Assembly: GCA_028690485.1 (NCBI GenBank)
Contig: JAQVBD010000003.1
Span: 5,034-69,033 of the forward strand
Direction of reading: 5' to 3'
Length of the DNA stretch: 64,000 nucleotides
Origin: Endomicrobiaceae bacterium
GTDB lineage: Bacteria > Elusimicrobiota > Endomicrobiia > Endomicrobiales > Endomicrobiaceae
Part shown: piece after piece, positions 55,398 to 64,000 of the stretch
How positions within the stretch are numbered: the stretch's first letter is position 1
Layout: each line of letters begins with the position of its first letter
Notes under the pieces: generated by a model
Seen by the model: the letters and a program-made list of their open reading frames with translations, nothing else
What the model was told of the DNA's origin: nothing
Database searches by the model: none
Made by a program: the position numbers and the translations under genes

Positions 55398-56729
55398 TTA
55401 TTTATTTTTTCTACTTTTTAATAATTCAATCATACCATAATCTTTATTTCTTTCTGCATAATCCATTGCAGTAAAACCCCTATTATCATTTGAATGCAAT
55501 CTTGCACCATTATCAAGTAGCAATTTTGCAATATCAAAATAACCTTTATAACTTGCTAATATTAAAGGGGTCATGCCATTTATATCTTTTGTATTAAGTC
55601 TCGCACCTTTTTCTAATAAAAATCTAATGATGTCTATATTGTTAATATCTACAGCTGTATTTAATAATCTTGGAACATTATCTTGTTTTTGATTTAAAAT
55701 TGCTCCGTTTTTAAATAATAGTTTTACCATTTCTATATTACCTTTTCTTACAGCAATAATTATTGGAGAAATTCCATTATTATCAACAATATTTATATTT
55801 GCTTTATGAGCTAGTAACAATTTAACAATTTCTGTATTTGATTTATATAAGGCATACATCAATGGTGTAATTCCATTGACATCATGAACATTAATATCTG
55901 CTCCGCTATTAAAAGCTAATTCTACCAAATCAATATTATTGGAAGCACAAGCTGAAATTAAAGGATTTATACCATTATCATCAGCCATACTAATATCTGC
56001 ATTTCTTGATATTAAAAAAGCTGCCATATCATAATCACCATTATCAAAAGCAATTAATAAAGGTGTTTTTCCCAAAACACCTTTTTCATTAACATCAGAA
56101 CCATAAGCAATAAATCTTTCTGTAAGCCTTATGTCTGATGTAACAACTGCTTCCCCTAAAGTTCCCGGTATTGAACCTACTTCATTGAAAAACTTTACAA
56201 TATTACTATGTCCTGCTTTCATAGCTATTGATGAAGCTGTTAACCCATTATCTGTTTTTGTGTTTACATTCACATCATATTTAACCATGTACTTAATAAT
56301 TTTAATCATCCCTTTCTCTGAAGCCATCATAAGAGCTGTAGTTCCATTATTTAATTTTTTATCAAAATCCACACCATAATCTATTAACAATTCAGCTGTA
56401 GATTCCATATCTTTATTTATAGCAAGCATTAACGAATTCATTCCTCTAGAATAAGATTCATTAACGTTAGCTCCTCTTTTTATTAGCAAATTTGCTCCAT
56501 CCTTAAAACCCATATTAATTGCAAGTAATAAAACAGCATTCCCATTTGAATCTTTTGAATTTGGACTAACCCCATTATCTAAACATTTAACCATTGTTTT
56601 TAAATCAGATCTTACAATTGCGTCCAACAAAGTATCTGAATTCAAAACAGTATTTGCTGAATACAAATAAGTATGTATGCAAAAAACACTTATTAAACAA
56701 ATATAAACTAATGACTTTATTTTTTTCAT
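55398..56729 (-). CDS. Secreted ankyrin repeat protein
   Basis: 443 residues. A signal peptide (about 1-25, ending near YLYSANT) is followed by about 12 ankyrin repeats (pattern NGxTPLMxAxxxGxxxIVKLLLxxGAxIN) to the C-terminus. Ankyrin arrays bind proteins. The ATG overlaps the stop of the TPR gene as TAATG, so translation is coupled. A longer frame starting at 56765 would lack a signal peptide at its N-terminus. Secretion is inferred from the signal only. Confidence 0.88.
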   Translation of the reverse strand: MKKIKSLVYICLISVFCIHTYLYSANTVLNSDTLLDAIVRSDLKTMVKCLDNGVSPNSKDSNGNAVLLLAINMGFKDGANLLIKRGANVNESYSRGMNSLMLAINKDMESTAELLIDYGVDFDKKLNNGTTALMMASEKGMIKIIKYMVKYDVNVNTKTDNGLTASSIAMKAGHSNIVKFFNEVGSIPGTLGEAVVTSDIRLTERFIAYGSDVNEKGVLGKTPLLIAFDNGDYDMAAFLISRNADISMADDNGINPLISACASNNIDLVELAFNSGADINVHDVNGITPLMYALYKSNTEIVKLLLAHKANINIVDNNGISPIIIAVRKGNIEMVKLLFKNGAILNQKQDNVPRLLNTAVDINNIDIIRFLLEKGARLNTKDINGMTPLILASYKGYFDIAKLLLDNGARLHSNDNRGFTAMDYAERNKDYGMIELLKSRKNK

Positions 56730-59700
56730 TATAATGTCGTTAATTGTGAAATTTTTGAATTGCATTCTTTTGAAATCTTTATATCTAATTTTGCAGCTTT
56801 TTGATAATTTTCTATAGCTAAATCATTTTGATTATTACTTTCACATAACTGAGCATATCCAAAATATGCAAGAGAATTTTTTGGATTTATATCTATTGAT
56901 ATTTTGTAATAATGTTGAGACTGTTTAAAATTATTTTTCATTTTATATATATCTGCAATTTTGCAATTTGCTAATGATGATTTTGGAGATAATTTTATAA
57001 CTTTGAACAAATCATCCAATGCTAAATCAAATTCTTTTATTTCATAATATGCTTCGGCTCTAGAAATATAAATCTGTATATCATTAGAATTTTGTTCTAT
57101 TGCTCTTGTAAAATCATCTATTGCTTCATCATATTTTTGCTTTTTTAAGTTAATATTGCCTCTATTAAAAAAAAGTATACTGGTTTTAACATCTATTTGC
57201 GATGAAGTTGCTTGGACTATAACTTGTGATTTGTCTTGTTCGATTAAATCATCGTTTTGTCTTTCTTCTATCATTTTTGATCTATTAAAATCTAGTTCTG
57301 CTTCTTTGTTATTACCTAATTTTTTATACAATAAACCTCTATTGTAATAATATTTTGCATTATTTTTATCAAGAATTATTGCATTAGTATAATCTTTTAT
57401 AGCTATAGTATTTTTTTCATTTTTGGCATAGTATTCAGCTTTTTCGGCAAATAAACTATGTTTCTTAGAGTTAATTTTAACAGCTTTTTCATAATCTTGT
57501 GATGCTTTTAAAAAATTATTTGATTTTGTATAAATTTTTGCCCTTAACCAAAATAGCTCATAGTCATTTGATTCTAGTTCTATTGCTTTGTTTACATTAT
57601 ATAAAGCGACAGCAAAATTAGATATGTAAAAATATGATAATGCATTTGAATAATAAATTAATTTATTATTCAAACCTTTACTAATTGATTTTGTTAAATA
57701 AACAGTCGCATTATCATAATCTTTTGTTTTAAAATAACTCATACCTAAATAATAATTTATTTCTTTTTCTTCTTTTTTATCATCGTATATCTCAGTTAAT
57801 ACCTCAATACTCTTTCTATATTTTTCTAAATGAAAATATATTTGTGATAATAAATATTTAATATCATTACCGGCATAAAAATCTAAAAGAAATACTATAT
57901 CTTCATACGCTTCTTCAAACTTTGATTGTGTTATATAATAATTGATTCTTGATATATACGCTTCTTTATATTCAGGTTCATATTCTATTGCTTCATTTAA
58001 ATTCTTCAAATAGTTTTTGATATCTCCATTCATCTTATATAACAAAGATCTTTTATAATATAACGTTGCATTATCTGGTTCTAAAAAAATAGCCTTATCC
58101 AATGAAATAATGGCATCCTTATATTTTGTTAATAATTTAAATGATTCTGATTTATTAACAAAAATTTCCACATCTCCTACTTTATGATATTTAATTGCCA
58201 TATCATAATCTTTTATAGCTTCTTTAAAATTTAATTGTCTAAAATATAAATTAGCTCTTTTTTTATAGTTTAACCAATCACTGATATTTTCTTTTACAGC
58301 TTTATTTGCCTCTTGTAAATCTAAGAATTCTTCATCAGTTTTTTTAACATCTTCTTGTTCCTGTATTATTGGCTGTGATTGTTCTTGCTCTACTTTTTTT
58401 GATACTTCTTCCAAATTATTACTCTCTGGTAATTTATCGTTAGAATCATCGATTTGACCGATATTTGTTGTATCTTCTTCTATTACTGTAGACTGTTCTT
58501 TTTCTTCTGTTGGTATTTCTTTTATTTTATCATTTTCAGATAAGTTGTCTTGAGAATTATCTATTTGACCAATATTTGGGATATCTTCTTCTATTATTGA
58601 AGACTGGTGTTCTTTTTCTTCGGTTAATACTTCTTCTAATTTTGTATCTTCTTGAAAATTATCATTATTATTAATTTTACTATTATCTTGGTTGTTTTTT
58701 TGTTCATCTATCATTGAAAGAGATTGTTCTTGCTCTGCTTTCTTTGATACTTCTTCTAAATTATTACTTTCAGATATGTTAATATTTTGGCTTTCTTTTT
58801 CTATTATTGGCGACTCAAATTGATCTTTATTTTCTTCTATTGATATTTCTTCTGAATTAGGCTTTTCTTGAAAATCATATTCTATATCTATATCATTTTT
58901 CTGTTCTATTTCATCATTTTTAACTAATTCTTTATTTCCAACATTTTCAACTCCATCATCATGTATAATTGTTTTTTTAGACTTCTTTTTTTCATTATGA
59001 AAATATTTTTTTGTTTCCAAGAGCTCAATACCCAAATCTAATGTTTTATTTTCACACAAAAGTTTAAGTGCTGTATCATAATCTTTAATAGCGTCAATAA
59101 TATTACCTCTGTTTCTATTAATTATAGCCTTATAAAAATATGCATTTACAAATTTATCATCAACTCCTAATAAATAAGAAATATCCTCTAGTGCCTCTTC
59201 ATAACTTTTCATTTTAATACATAATTTAATTCTTTTAATATATAAATTTAAATTTTGTGGTTCTACTGAAATCATTTCGGTATAATCTGCATATGCTTTT
59301 GTTAATTTATCAACCACAATATAAGAAGATGCTCTCATTTCTAAGCAATCCATATCTTTAGGGTTTTCTTGTAAATATATTGATGCAAATTTTATAGTAT
59401 CTTCATAATTATATGTCAAAAAATTAATTTTAGCTTTTAAGAATAAAACATCCTTATTATCTGTTGATAATTCTAATATTTTATCAAGATCTTGATCTGC
59501 TTTTTCATATTGTTTTAATAAAATCAATATTTTTACTTTATCAATATATGTTTTAATATCTGTATTATCTCTTTCTAAAACTGCATTATAATCAATAAGT
59601 GCCTCATTGTACATTTCCAACTTACTAAAAACAAAAGCTTTTCTTTTGAGAACTTCGAGATTACAATATCCACCAGAAACTGCATCTTGCAAATTTAATA

Positions 59701-61168
59701 ATGCTGAATCATAATTTTTTAATTTTAAATTACACAATCCTAAATAATAAGAACTTTCATATAAATTATATTTATCATTTACACATTTTTCAAAATCATT
59801 TAATGCTGAATCATACTTTGCAAGTTTTACATATATCATTCCTCTGTAATAATTGGCTTCAATAAAATCTTCTTTTTTATCTAATACTAAAGAAAAATCA
59901 TTAATAGCAGATTCATAATTATTCAAATTAAAGTAACATAAACCCCTTGAATACAGTAACTCTGGTATATCAAAAACTAAAGATAATGCCTTATTAAAAT
60001 ATGTCTCTGCATTTGAATATTCATTTTTTTCCAGATGACAAACTCCACAGACATACAAAAGTTCAGGATTTTTATTAATATCAAATTTAACTGCCATTTT
60101 AAAATTATCTAAAGCATCATCATAATTCTCTGTTATAAGATTTATATATCCCATCATAGAGTAACAAATATGATTATCAGGCATAAAATCAATAACTTGG
60201 CGAATATCTTCATTTGCTTTTTTAAAATCATCTTTCAATAAAGACATATTAGCTCTTGCTATATATGGCGGAACAAAAGAGTAATCTATATCTATTGCTT
60301 CAGAATAAAGTTTTAATGCTTTATCATCAAAACCTTGTTCTCTATACAGATTTGCCAAATTATAATATGCATAGCTATCTTCTGGAATAATTTCAATAGC
60401 ATATTTAAAATCTTTCTCAGCCAAATCTTCTTCTAATTTTTTTCTATATATTATCCCTCTATTATTTAAAGCGAATGAATCGGTAGGTTGCAATTTTAAT
60501 GCTTCATTAAAATCTGCAATAGCTTTATCTAAATCATCTATGCTGCTATATGTTATTGCTCTATTACAGAATGCATAATCATCATTAGGGTTTAATTCAA
60601 TTGCTTTTGTAAAATCATCGATTGCTTTTATATATTTGAATAAACATCTAAATGCCATTGCTCTGCCATAAAAAGCAGATTCATTATTCGCATTTAATTC
60701 TATTGCTTTATCAAAATATAAAATAGCCTGTTCAAAATTATGTTGTATTCTATTGATGTTGCCTAAACTATTATAAACCGTTGAATTCTGAGGATTAAGT
60801 TTTATAGCATTTTCAAAATCTTCTTGAGCAAGATCAAAGTTCTTAACAGCAATATAAGTTTCTCCTCTGGCAATAAAAGCAAAAGTAAAATTTTTATCTA
60901 ATTCTATTGCTTTCGTAAAATCAGTTATTGCTAACTTATATAATGATTTTTTATGATATATAATTCCCCTGTTGTAGTATGCAGATGCATCTGAAGGATT
61001 ATAAAGAATATTAGAAGTATATTGTTCTATTAATTTATCAAATTCTTTTTGTTGTAATTTAGGAATGACTTTATGGAAGTTTATATAAAATTTTTCAGGA
61101 TGAAATTCTATTTCATCAATTGTTTTTTCTATAAAAATTTTAATATGTTTTTTGTAATCTAGCCCCAT
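56729..61168 (-). CDS. 1479-residue TPR repeat protein with acidic linker
   Basis: Two TPR superhelices: residues about 35-735 (about 20 repeats) and about 965-1475 (about 14 repeats). They are joined by a Glu/Asn/Ser-rich linker of about 210 residues that itself repeats NNLEEVSKK-x-EQEQS and NIGQID-x-S-x-D. There is no signal peptide, so it is presumably cytoplasmic. Repeats have canonical W/Y-G-A-P positions (ALDDFTKAIELNPN-type). GGGGAATAA ribosome site. It is translationally coupled to the ankyrin gene, so both may serve the same process. No enzymatic domain is seen. Confidence 0.9.
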   Translation of the reverse strand: MGLDYKKHIKIFIEKTIDEIEFHPEKFYINFHKVIPKLQQKEFDKLIEQYTSNILYNPSDASAYYNRGIIYHKKSLYKLAITDFTKAIELDKNFTFAFIARGETYIAVKNFDLAQEDFENAIKLNPQNSTVYNSLGNINRIQHNFEQAILYFDKAIELNANNESAFYGRAMAFRCLFKYIKAIDDFTKAIELNPNDDYAFCNRAITYSSIDDLDKAIADFNEALKLQPTDSFALNNRGIIYRKKLEEDLAEKDFKYAIEIIPEDSYAYYNLANLYREQGFDDKALKLYSEAIDIDYSFVPPYIARANMSLLKDDFKKANEDIRQVIDFMPDNHICYSMMGYINLITENYDDALDNFKMAVKFDINKNPELLYVCGVCHLEKNEYSNAETYFNKALSLVFDIPELLYSRGLCYFNLNNYESAINDFSLVLDKKEDFIEANYYRGMIYVKLAKYDSALNDFEKCVNDKYNLYESSYYLGLCNLKLKNYDSALLNLQDAVSGGYCNLEVLKRKAFVFSKLEMYNEALIDYNAVLERDNTDIKTYIDKVKILILLKQYEKADQDLDKILELSTDNKDVLFLKAKINFLTYNYEDTIKFASIYLQENPKDMDCLEMRASSYIVVDKLTKAYADYTEMISVEPQNLNLYIKRIKLCIKMKSYEEALEDISYLLGVDDKFVNAYFYKAIINRNRGNIIDAIKDYDTALKLLCENKTLDLGIELLETKKYFHNEKKKSKKTIIHDDGVENVGNKELVKNDEIEQKNDIDIEYDFQEKPNSEEISIEENKDQFESPIIEKESQNINISESNNLEEVSKKAEQEQSLSMIDEQKNNQDNSKINNNDNFQEDTKLEEVLTEEKEHQSSIIEEDIPNIGQIDNSQDNLSENDKIKEIPTEEKEQSTVIEEDTTNIGQIDDSNDKLPESNNLEEVSKKVEQEQSQPIIQEQEDVKKTDEEFLDLQEANKAVKENISDWLNYKKRANLYFRQLNFKEAIKDYDMAIKYHKVGDVEIFVNKSESFKLLTKYKDAIISLDKAIFLEPDNATLYYKRSLLYKMNGDIKNYLKNLNEAIEYEPEYKEAYISRINYYITQSKFEEAYEDIVFLLDFYAGNDIKYLLSQIYFHLEKYRKSIEVLTEIYDDKKEEKEINYYLGMSYFKTKDYDNATVYLTKSISKGLNNKLIYYSNALSYFYISNFAVALYNVNKAIELESNDYELFWLRAKIYTKSNNFLKASQDYEKAVKINSKKHSLFAEKAEYYAKNEKNTIAIKDYTNAIILDKNNAKYYYNRGLLYKKLGNNKEAELDFNRSKMIEERQNDDLIEQDKSQVIVQATSSQIDVKTSILFFNRGNINLKKQKYDEAIDDFTRAIEQNSNDIQIYISRAEAYYEIKEFDLALDDLFKVIKLSPKSSLANCKIADIYKMKNNFKQSQHYYKISIDINPKNSLAYFGYAQLCESNNQNDLAIENYQKAAKLDIKISKECNSKISQLTTL

Positions 61169-61185
61169 TTATTCCCCACAAGAAT

Positions 61186-61383
61186 TCATTTTTTTATGAA
61201 AGTACCAATTAGAAGACCTAAAAACATACCAACTGTAATCCCCATTAAAAAATCAATTATTCCAAACAAAGAAAGAAGAATTCCAAAAACACCACCTATT
61301 AAAAGACCTACTTTATCATAGGTTTTTTCTTCTTTTGTGGTATCCTTTTGATTTTCTTCATTTTTTACATCTTCATTATCCAT
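61186..61383 (-). CDS. Small glycine-rich membrane protein
   Basis: 65 residues. A charged head (residues 1-24, Asp/Glu/Lys/Asn) is followed by two short glycine-rich helices (LLIGGVFGILLSLFGII and MGITVGMFLGLLIGTFI). AGAGG lies before the ATG. No recognised family. It is placed between the tRNA nucleotidyltransferase and the large TPR gene with 17-nt gaps on both sides, so it is part of the same transcript. Confidence 0.65.
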   Translation of the reverse strand: MDNEDVKNEENQKDTTKEEKTYDKVGLLIGGVFGILLSLFGIIDFLMGITVGMFLGLLIGTFIKK

Positions 61384-61400
61384 AAATCCACCTCTGTGTA

Positions 61401-62720
61401 TTATAGCAATATATCCTTTGATTTTTCAATATAAAATTTAAGTTTTTTTATTGCTTTTTCCTTTGATATTGATGGTTCCTCAAATTGTAGCTCTTCTATA
61501 TATTTTTTTGCATTCCCAACCCATTTACCGGATGGATACCCTAAAATATTAACTAATTCATTACCATCAAATAATTCTTCTTTTGGTGCAAGCATATTGT
61601 GACTTTCTAATTTTTTGATTCTATCAAACAAAGACGAATTATATTGTTTTGTACTAGCTATACTAAATAATTCTATATTTTTTAGATTTTCAGATACTTG
61701 TTTTTCAAATTTTCTGACATCTGCATCTGTCCAAGATGAATTATATTCTTTAACTAACATATTGTCTTCAATAAAAGAAGAAACTTCTTTTATGAAATTA
61801 GTAGGATATTTTAATTTTATTAATATATCCTTTGCAATTTTAACACTTTCTTGTTCATAATTAACAATATTTACAATTTTGCCTGTTTCATAAAGAAGTG
61901 CTGTAATTCGCAAAAACAAAACAGATCTAATTTTATCAACTACATGCATGACATGCTCAAAAACATTCTCTATCTTTTGTATTTTTTTTAATTCCGGTAA
62001 AATGATTTCCAACAAATTAATATCATCAAGCATATAAAAAGCTTTTGATGGTTTATCCAACAATAAGATTTTGTTTATTTCATCCCTTATTCTTTCCGGA
62101 GAAACTATTGTTATTCTATTTGATTTTTTTACCATACTTTGATAAGTATTTTTTTCTATAGTAAAACCAAGTTGGAAACTTTGTCTGACAGCTCTTAAAA
62201 TTCTTAATGGATCTTGTTCAAAAATCAAATCGGAAGCAGTTTCATCTGTAACTCTAATTATCTCATCATTTATGTCTTGAAGTCCTTTTCCACATAAATC
62301 TAACAGTAACATATCATTAAGTCTCAAAAACAAGGCATTAACAGTAAAATCTCTTCTTAGAACATCTTGAACAAGAGTGGCTTTTTCTGTACGAGGATTT
62401 CTAGAATTTTTATCATAATATTCCTGTCTAGGCATGATAAATTCTATTTCTTTATTATCAATGATTAATTTTGCTGTAGCAAATTTTTCGAATATAACAG
62501 GTGGGTGAATATTTAACTGTTCTGATAAAAGAGTAGCAAATTTTATTCCGGCATTATCTCCCTCAACCATAATATCAAGGTCTTTGGGATGACGATTCAA
62601 AATCATATCCCTAACAAAACCACCAACAGCATAAATTGTATAATTATTTGCTATTGCAACTTTTGTAATTTTGTCAATTATAGGTTGATATTCTTTAGGA
62701 ATATTATTAATAAATTTCAT
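61401..62720 (-). CDS. Class II tRNA nucleotidyltransferase, long-loop (A/CCA-adding-like) type
   Basis: 439 residues. Motif A AVGGFVRDMILNRHPKDLDI (Asp47, Asp49), motif B LRRDFTVNAL (121-130), then EQDPLRILRAVR and SPERIRDEI. About 29 residues separate the strand at Glu93 from RRDFT, with EFIMPRQEYYDK and NPRT, so the flexible loop is kept. The region matching an HD domain is degenerate (ALLYETGK in place of HD). It may add the terminal A, or the whole CCA. No SD; the -10 box ends 8 nt before the ATG. First gene of a nine-gene run. Confidence 0.85.
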   Translation of the reverse strand: MKFINNIPKEYQPIIDKITKVAIANNYTIYAVGGFVRDMILNRHPKDLDIMVEGDNAGIKFATLLSEQLNIHPPVIFEKFATAKLIIDNKEIEFIMPRQEYYDKNSRNPRTEKATLVQDVLRRDFTVNALFLRLNDMLLLDLCGKGLQDINDEIIRVTDETASDLIFEQDPLRILRAVRQSFQLGFTIEKNTYQSMVKKSNRITIVSPERIRDEINKILLLDKPSKAFYMLDDINLLEIILPELKKIQKIENVFEHVMHVVDKIRSVLFLRITALLYETGKIVNIVNYEQESVKIAKDILIKLKYPTNFIKEVSSFIEDNMLVKEYNSSWTDADVRKFEKQVSENLKNIELFSIASTKQYNSSLFDRIKKLESHNMLAPKEELFDGNELVNILGYPSGKWVGNAKKYIEELQFEEPSISKEKAIKKLKFYIEKSKDILL

Positions 62721-62728
62721 ACTTTTAT

Positions 62729-62757
62729 ATTTAACAACAAATTAATATTTTTTGCAA
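62729..62757 (-). promoter_or_regulatory. Promoter of the long run, leaderless arrangement
   Basis: TTGCAA (62752-62757), 17 bp, TTAAAT (62729-62734), then ATAAAAGT and the ATG. Same -35 hexamer and geometry as the promoter at 25789-25817. Confidence 0.5.
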
Positions 62758-62825
62758 TGAAAACAGTTCTTTGTATTATACCAACAATTCAATAAAATTT
62801 TTATAAAAAATATGTGAAAAATCAG

Positions 62826-62850
62826 AAAATCCATTAATAATTCGGATTTT
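62826..62850 (-). terminator. Short terminator after the GNAT gene
   Basis: AAAATCC (62826-62832) pairs with GGATTTT (62844-62850). The minus strand continues CTGATTTTTC. The stem is only 7 bp. Confidence 0.4.
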
Positions 62851-62905
62851 TGAACTTTATGAAGCACAAACTATAAATTTGCTTTAAGGGGTTTAAGAAT
62901 GAAGA

Positions 62906-63367
62906 TTAGTTAACAGACTTTTCCATATATACTATTTCTATACCGCCACAACCTTTTTGTTCTTTTTTAAAAACTGAATAACCAAGTTTTTTATAAAGAT
63001 ATATGTTTTTTTCACTTTTTATACCTGTAAAAAGTTCAAACCTTTTACATTTGAAATATTTTTCTATTTCTTTCATAATAAGAGTTGCAATGCCATTGTT
63101 TTGCATTTTCGGAGAGACAGCCAATTTTCCTATATAACATGTACCATCTCTTTCAAAAGCACGCACTGTCCCAACTATGCTGCCATCGGCAGAAGAAACT
63201 GCTTTTAAAAAAATATAATTGCTGAACTGTTGTTTTATTTCTTCTATACTCTGATTTAAAGGTTCAATACTATAATTGCCATAAAGTTCAGCTTCACTCT
63301 CAAAAGCTGTTTTTTGTAAATCTAATATTTCTTTTGCATCTTTTGCTGATGCCTGTAAAATTTCCAT
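62906..63367 (-). CDS. GNAT family N-acetyltransferase
   Basis: 153 residues. The acetyl-CoA site is visible as IGKLAVSPKMQNNGIATLIM (motif A, about 85-105) with the later KNIYLYKKLGYSVFKKE strand-helix. It acetylates an unknown amine substrate. AGGA ribosome site. Same strand as the decarboxylase gene upstream, 65 nt apart. Confidence 0.88.
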   Translation of the reverse strand: MEILQASAKDAKEILDLQKTAFESEAELYGNYSIEPLNQSIEEIKQQFSNYIFLKAVSSADGSIVGTVRAFERDGTCYIGKLAVSPKMQNNGIATLIMKEIEKYFKCKRFELFTGIKSEKNIYLYKKLGYSVFKKEQKGCGGIEIVYMEKSVN

Positions 63368-63432
63368 TAAAATATTCCTGTTGAAATAATATAAACTATA
63401 AATAATTTACTGATATTTATGAATCATCGTTT

Positions 63433-64000
63433 TCATTTTATATAACTCCATCTTGCTAACTTTGTTATTCCTGCCTGAATTTTTTGTTTTGGACGAACAA
63501 GAATTTTTGCATCTTGTGGAATATATATATCAACCTGAGATCCGAATTTAATTATACCATATAAATCTCCACATTTTAAACAATCACCATTGCTTTTCCA
63601 TACAACAATACGCCTGGCAATAATTCCTGCTATCTGTACACATCTGACTTTTCTGCCATCTTCTTTTATAAAATCTATACTGTTTTTCTCATTTTCAATA
63701 TGTGCTCTTTCATCCATAGCAGGTAAAAATTTACCTTCAGTATAAACTATATTATCAATAACACCTTCTATAGGAGCTCTTTGAATATGAACATTAAATA
63801 TAGATAAAAAAATACGAACTACTTTTACTTTACCTAAATCTTCATAATATTCATTTTCAATACTCATAATTTTCCCATCTGCCGGTGCTAGAATATCAGC
63901 ATTTGTAGAAGTTACAATTCTTCTAGGATTTCTAAAGAAGAAACAAGAAAACAATGCAACTATAAAACTCAATATTGATAATCCTATTAAAAAAGATAAA
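63433..64000 (-). CDS. psd: Phosphatidylserine decarboxylase, 5' end outside the window
   Basis: At least 188 residues; the frame stays open to the window edge, so the true start is beyond 64000. Membrane segment, then FFFRNPRR, ILAPADGKI, FLSIFNVHIQRAPIEG and near the end IIKFGSQVDIYIP, where the Gly-Ser is the expected self-cleavage site that makes the pyruvoyl group. Small Psd type of about 200-215 residues. It makes phosphatidylethanolamine at the membrane. Confidence 0.88.
   Translation of the reverse strand, partial: LSFLIGLSILSFIVALFSCFFFRNPRRIVTSTNADILAPADGKIMSIENEYYEDLGKVKVVRIFLSIFNVHIQRAPIEGVIDNIVYTEGKFLPAMDERAHIENEKNSIDFIKEDGRKVRCVQIAGIIARRIVVWKSNGDCLKCGDLYGIIKFGSQVDIYIPQDAKILVRPKQKIQAGITKLARWSYIK

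Noticed and set aside
62758-62905. Small gene between the tRNA nucleotidyltransferase and GNAT genes
   Set aside because: No frame with a ribosome site; only the promoter and a short terminator are supported.

Overview
The window comes from a very AT-rich bacterial chromosome (about one quarter to 30% G+C by eye). It uses the standard genetic code with mostly ATG starts and some GTG and TTG starts. About 50 protein genes, two tRNAs and an FMN riboswitch can be supported, and nearly all genes lie on the minus strand. Single-copy housekeeping genes (ligA, nusB, serS, alaS, def, mreBCD, ribDEBAH) show this is chromosome, not plasmid or phage. I see no transposase, integrase, CRISPR array or prophage gene. 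A diderm, host-associated or anaerobic lineage is suggested by MreBCD, hybrid-cluster protein, PSD, cardiolipin synthase, a pilin-like protein and very large TPR, ankyrin and giant secreted proteins. My best guess is Elusimicrobiota (Endomicrobia-like) or a neighbour such as Omnitrophota. That rests on family resemblance only and is unproven.

Layout. 0.1-5.3 kb: pilin-like protein, a 37-residue membrane microprotein, a DUF362 ferredoxin, an RluA-type pseudouridine synthase, ligA and nusB behind one clear promoter. 5.3-6.4 kb: an AT-rich stretch with no genes and a 30-bp direct repeat. 6.4-10.1 kb: a complete riboflavin operon ribD-ribE-ribBA-ribH under a terminating FMN riboswitch. 10.2-12.7 kb: mreBCD on the plus strand, convergent with a MATE exporter. 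14.3-18.4 kb: a polyprenyl-linked glycan cluster (WecA-like transferase, UDP-galactopyranose-mutase-like flavoprotein, GT4 transferase) with a lipoate ligase-like gene. 18.5-23.6 kb: HD-GYP protein, response regulator, membrane histidine kinase, serS and tRNA-Glu. 23.9-26.8 kb: small unknown membrane proteins, a TPR protein, a structured RNA candidate and an HTH regulator beside a 36-bp palindrome. 26.9-31.8 kb: tRNA-Gly, a tRNA nucleotidyltransferase and a dpp/opp-type ABC importer with no binding protein. 31.9-34.9 kb: hcp, its ferredoxin partner and a divergent Crp/Fnr regulator. 35-40.2 kb: cls, def, an ACT protein and alaS. 40.3-49.6 kb: an NlpC/P60 protein, then a 2426-residue repetitive secreted giant and a small membrane protein. 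49.6-62.7 kb: a tight run of nine genes (second tRNA nucleotidyltransferase, small membrane protein, 1479-residue TPR protein, ankyrin protein, cyclic-nucleotide-domain protein, AI-2E permease, glgB, M48 and M42 peptidases). 62.9-64 kb: GNAT acetyltransferase and a phosphatidylserine decarboxylase cut by the window edge.

The most interesting points are: the giant protein, with a Tiki/TraB-like N-terminus, three copies of a membrane module and GHKL-ATPase-like segments; two class II tRNA nucleotidyltransferases that differ exactly in the flexible loop separating CC-adding from CCA/A-adding enzymes; and several promoters whose -10 box sits only 6-8 nt before an SD-less start codon, which points to leaderless mRNAs.
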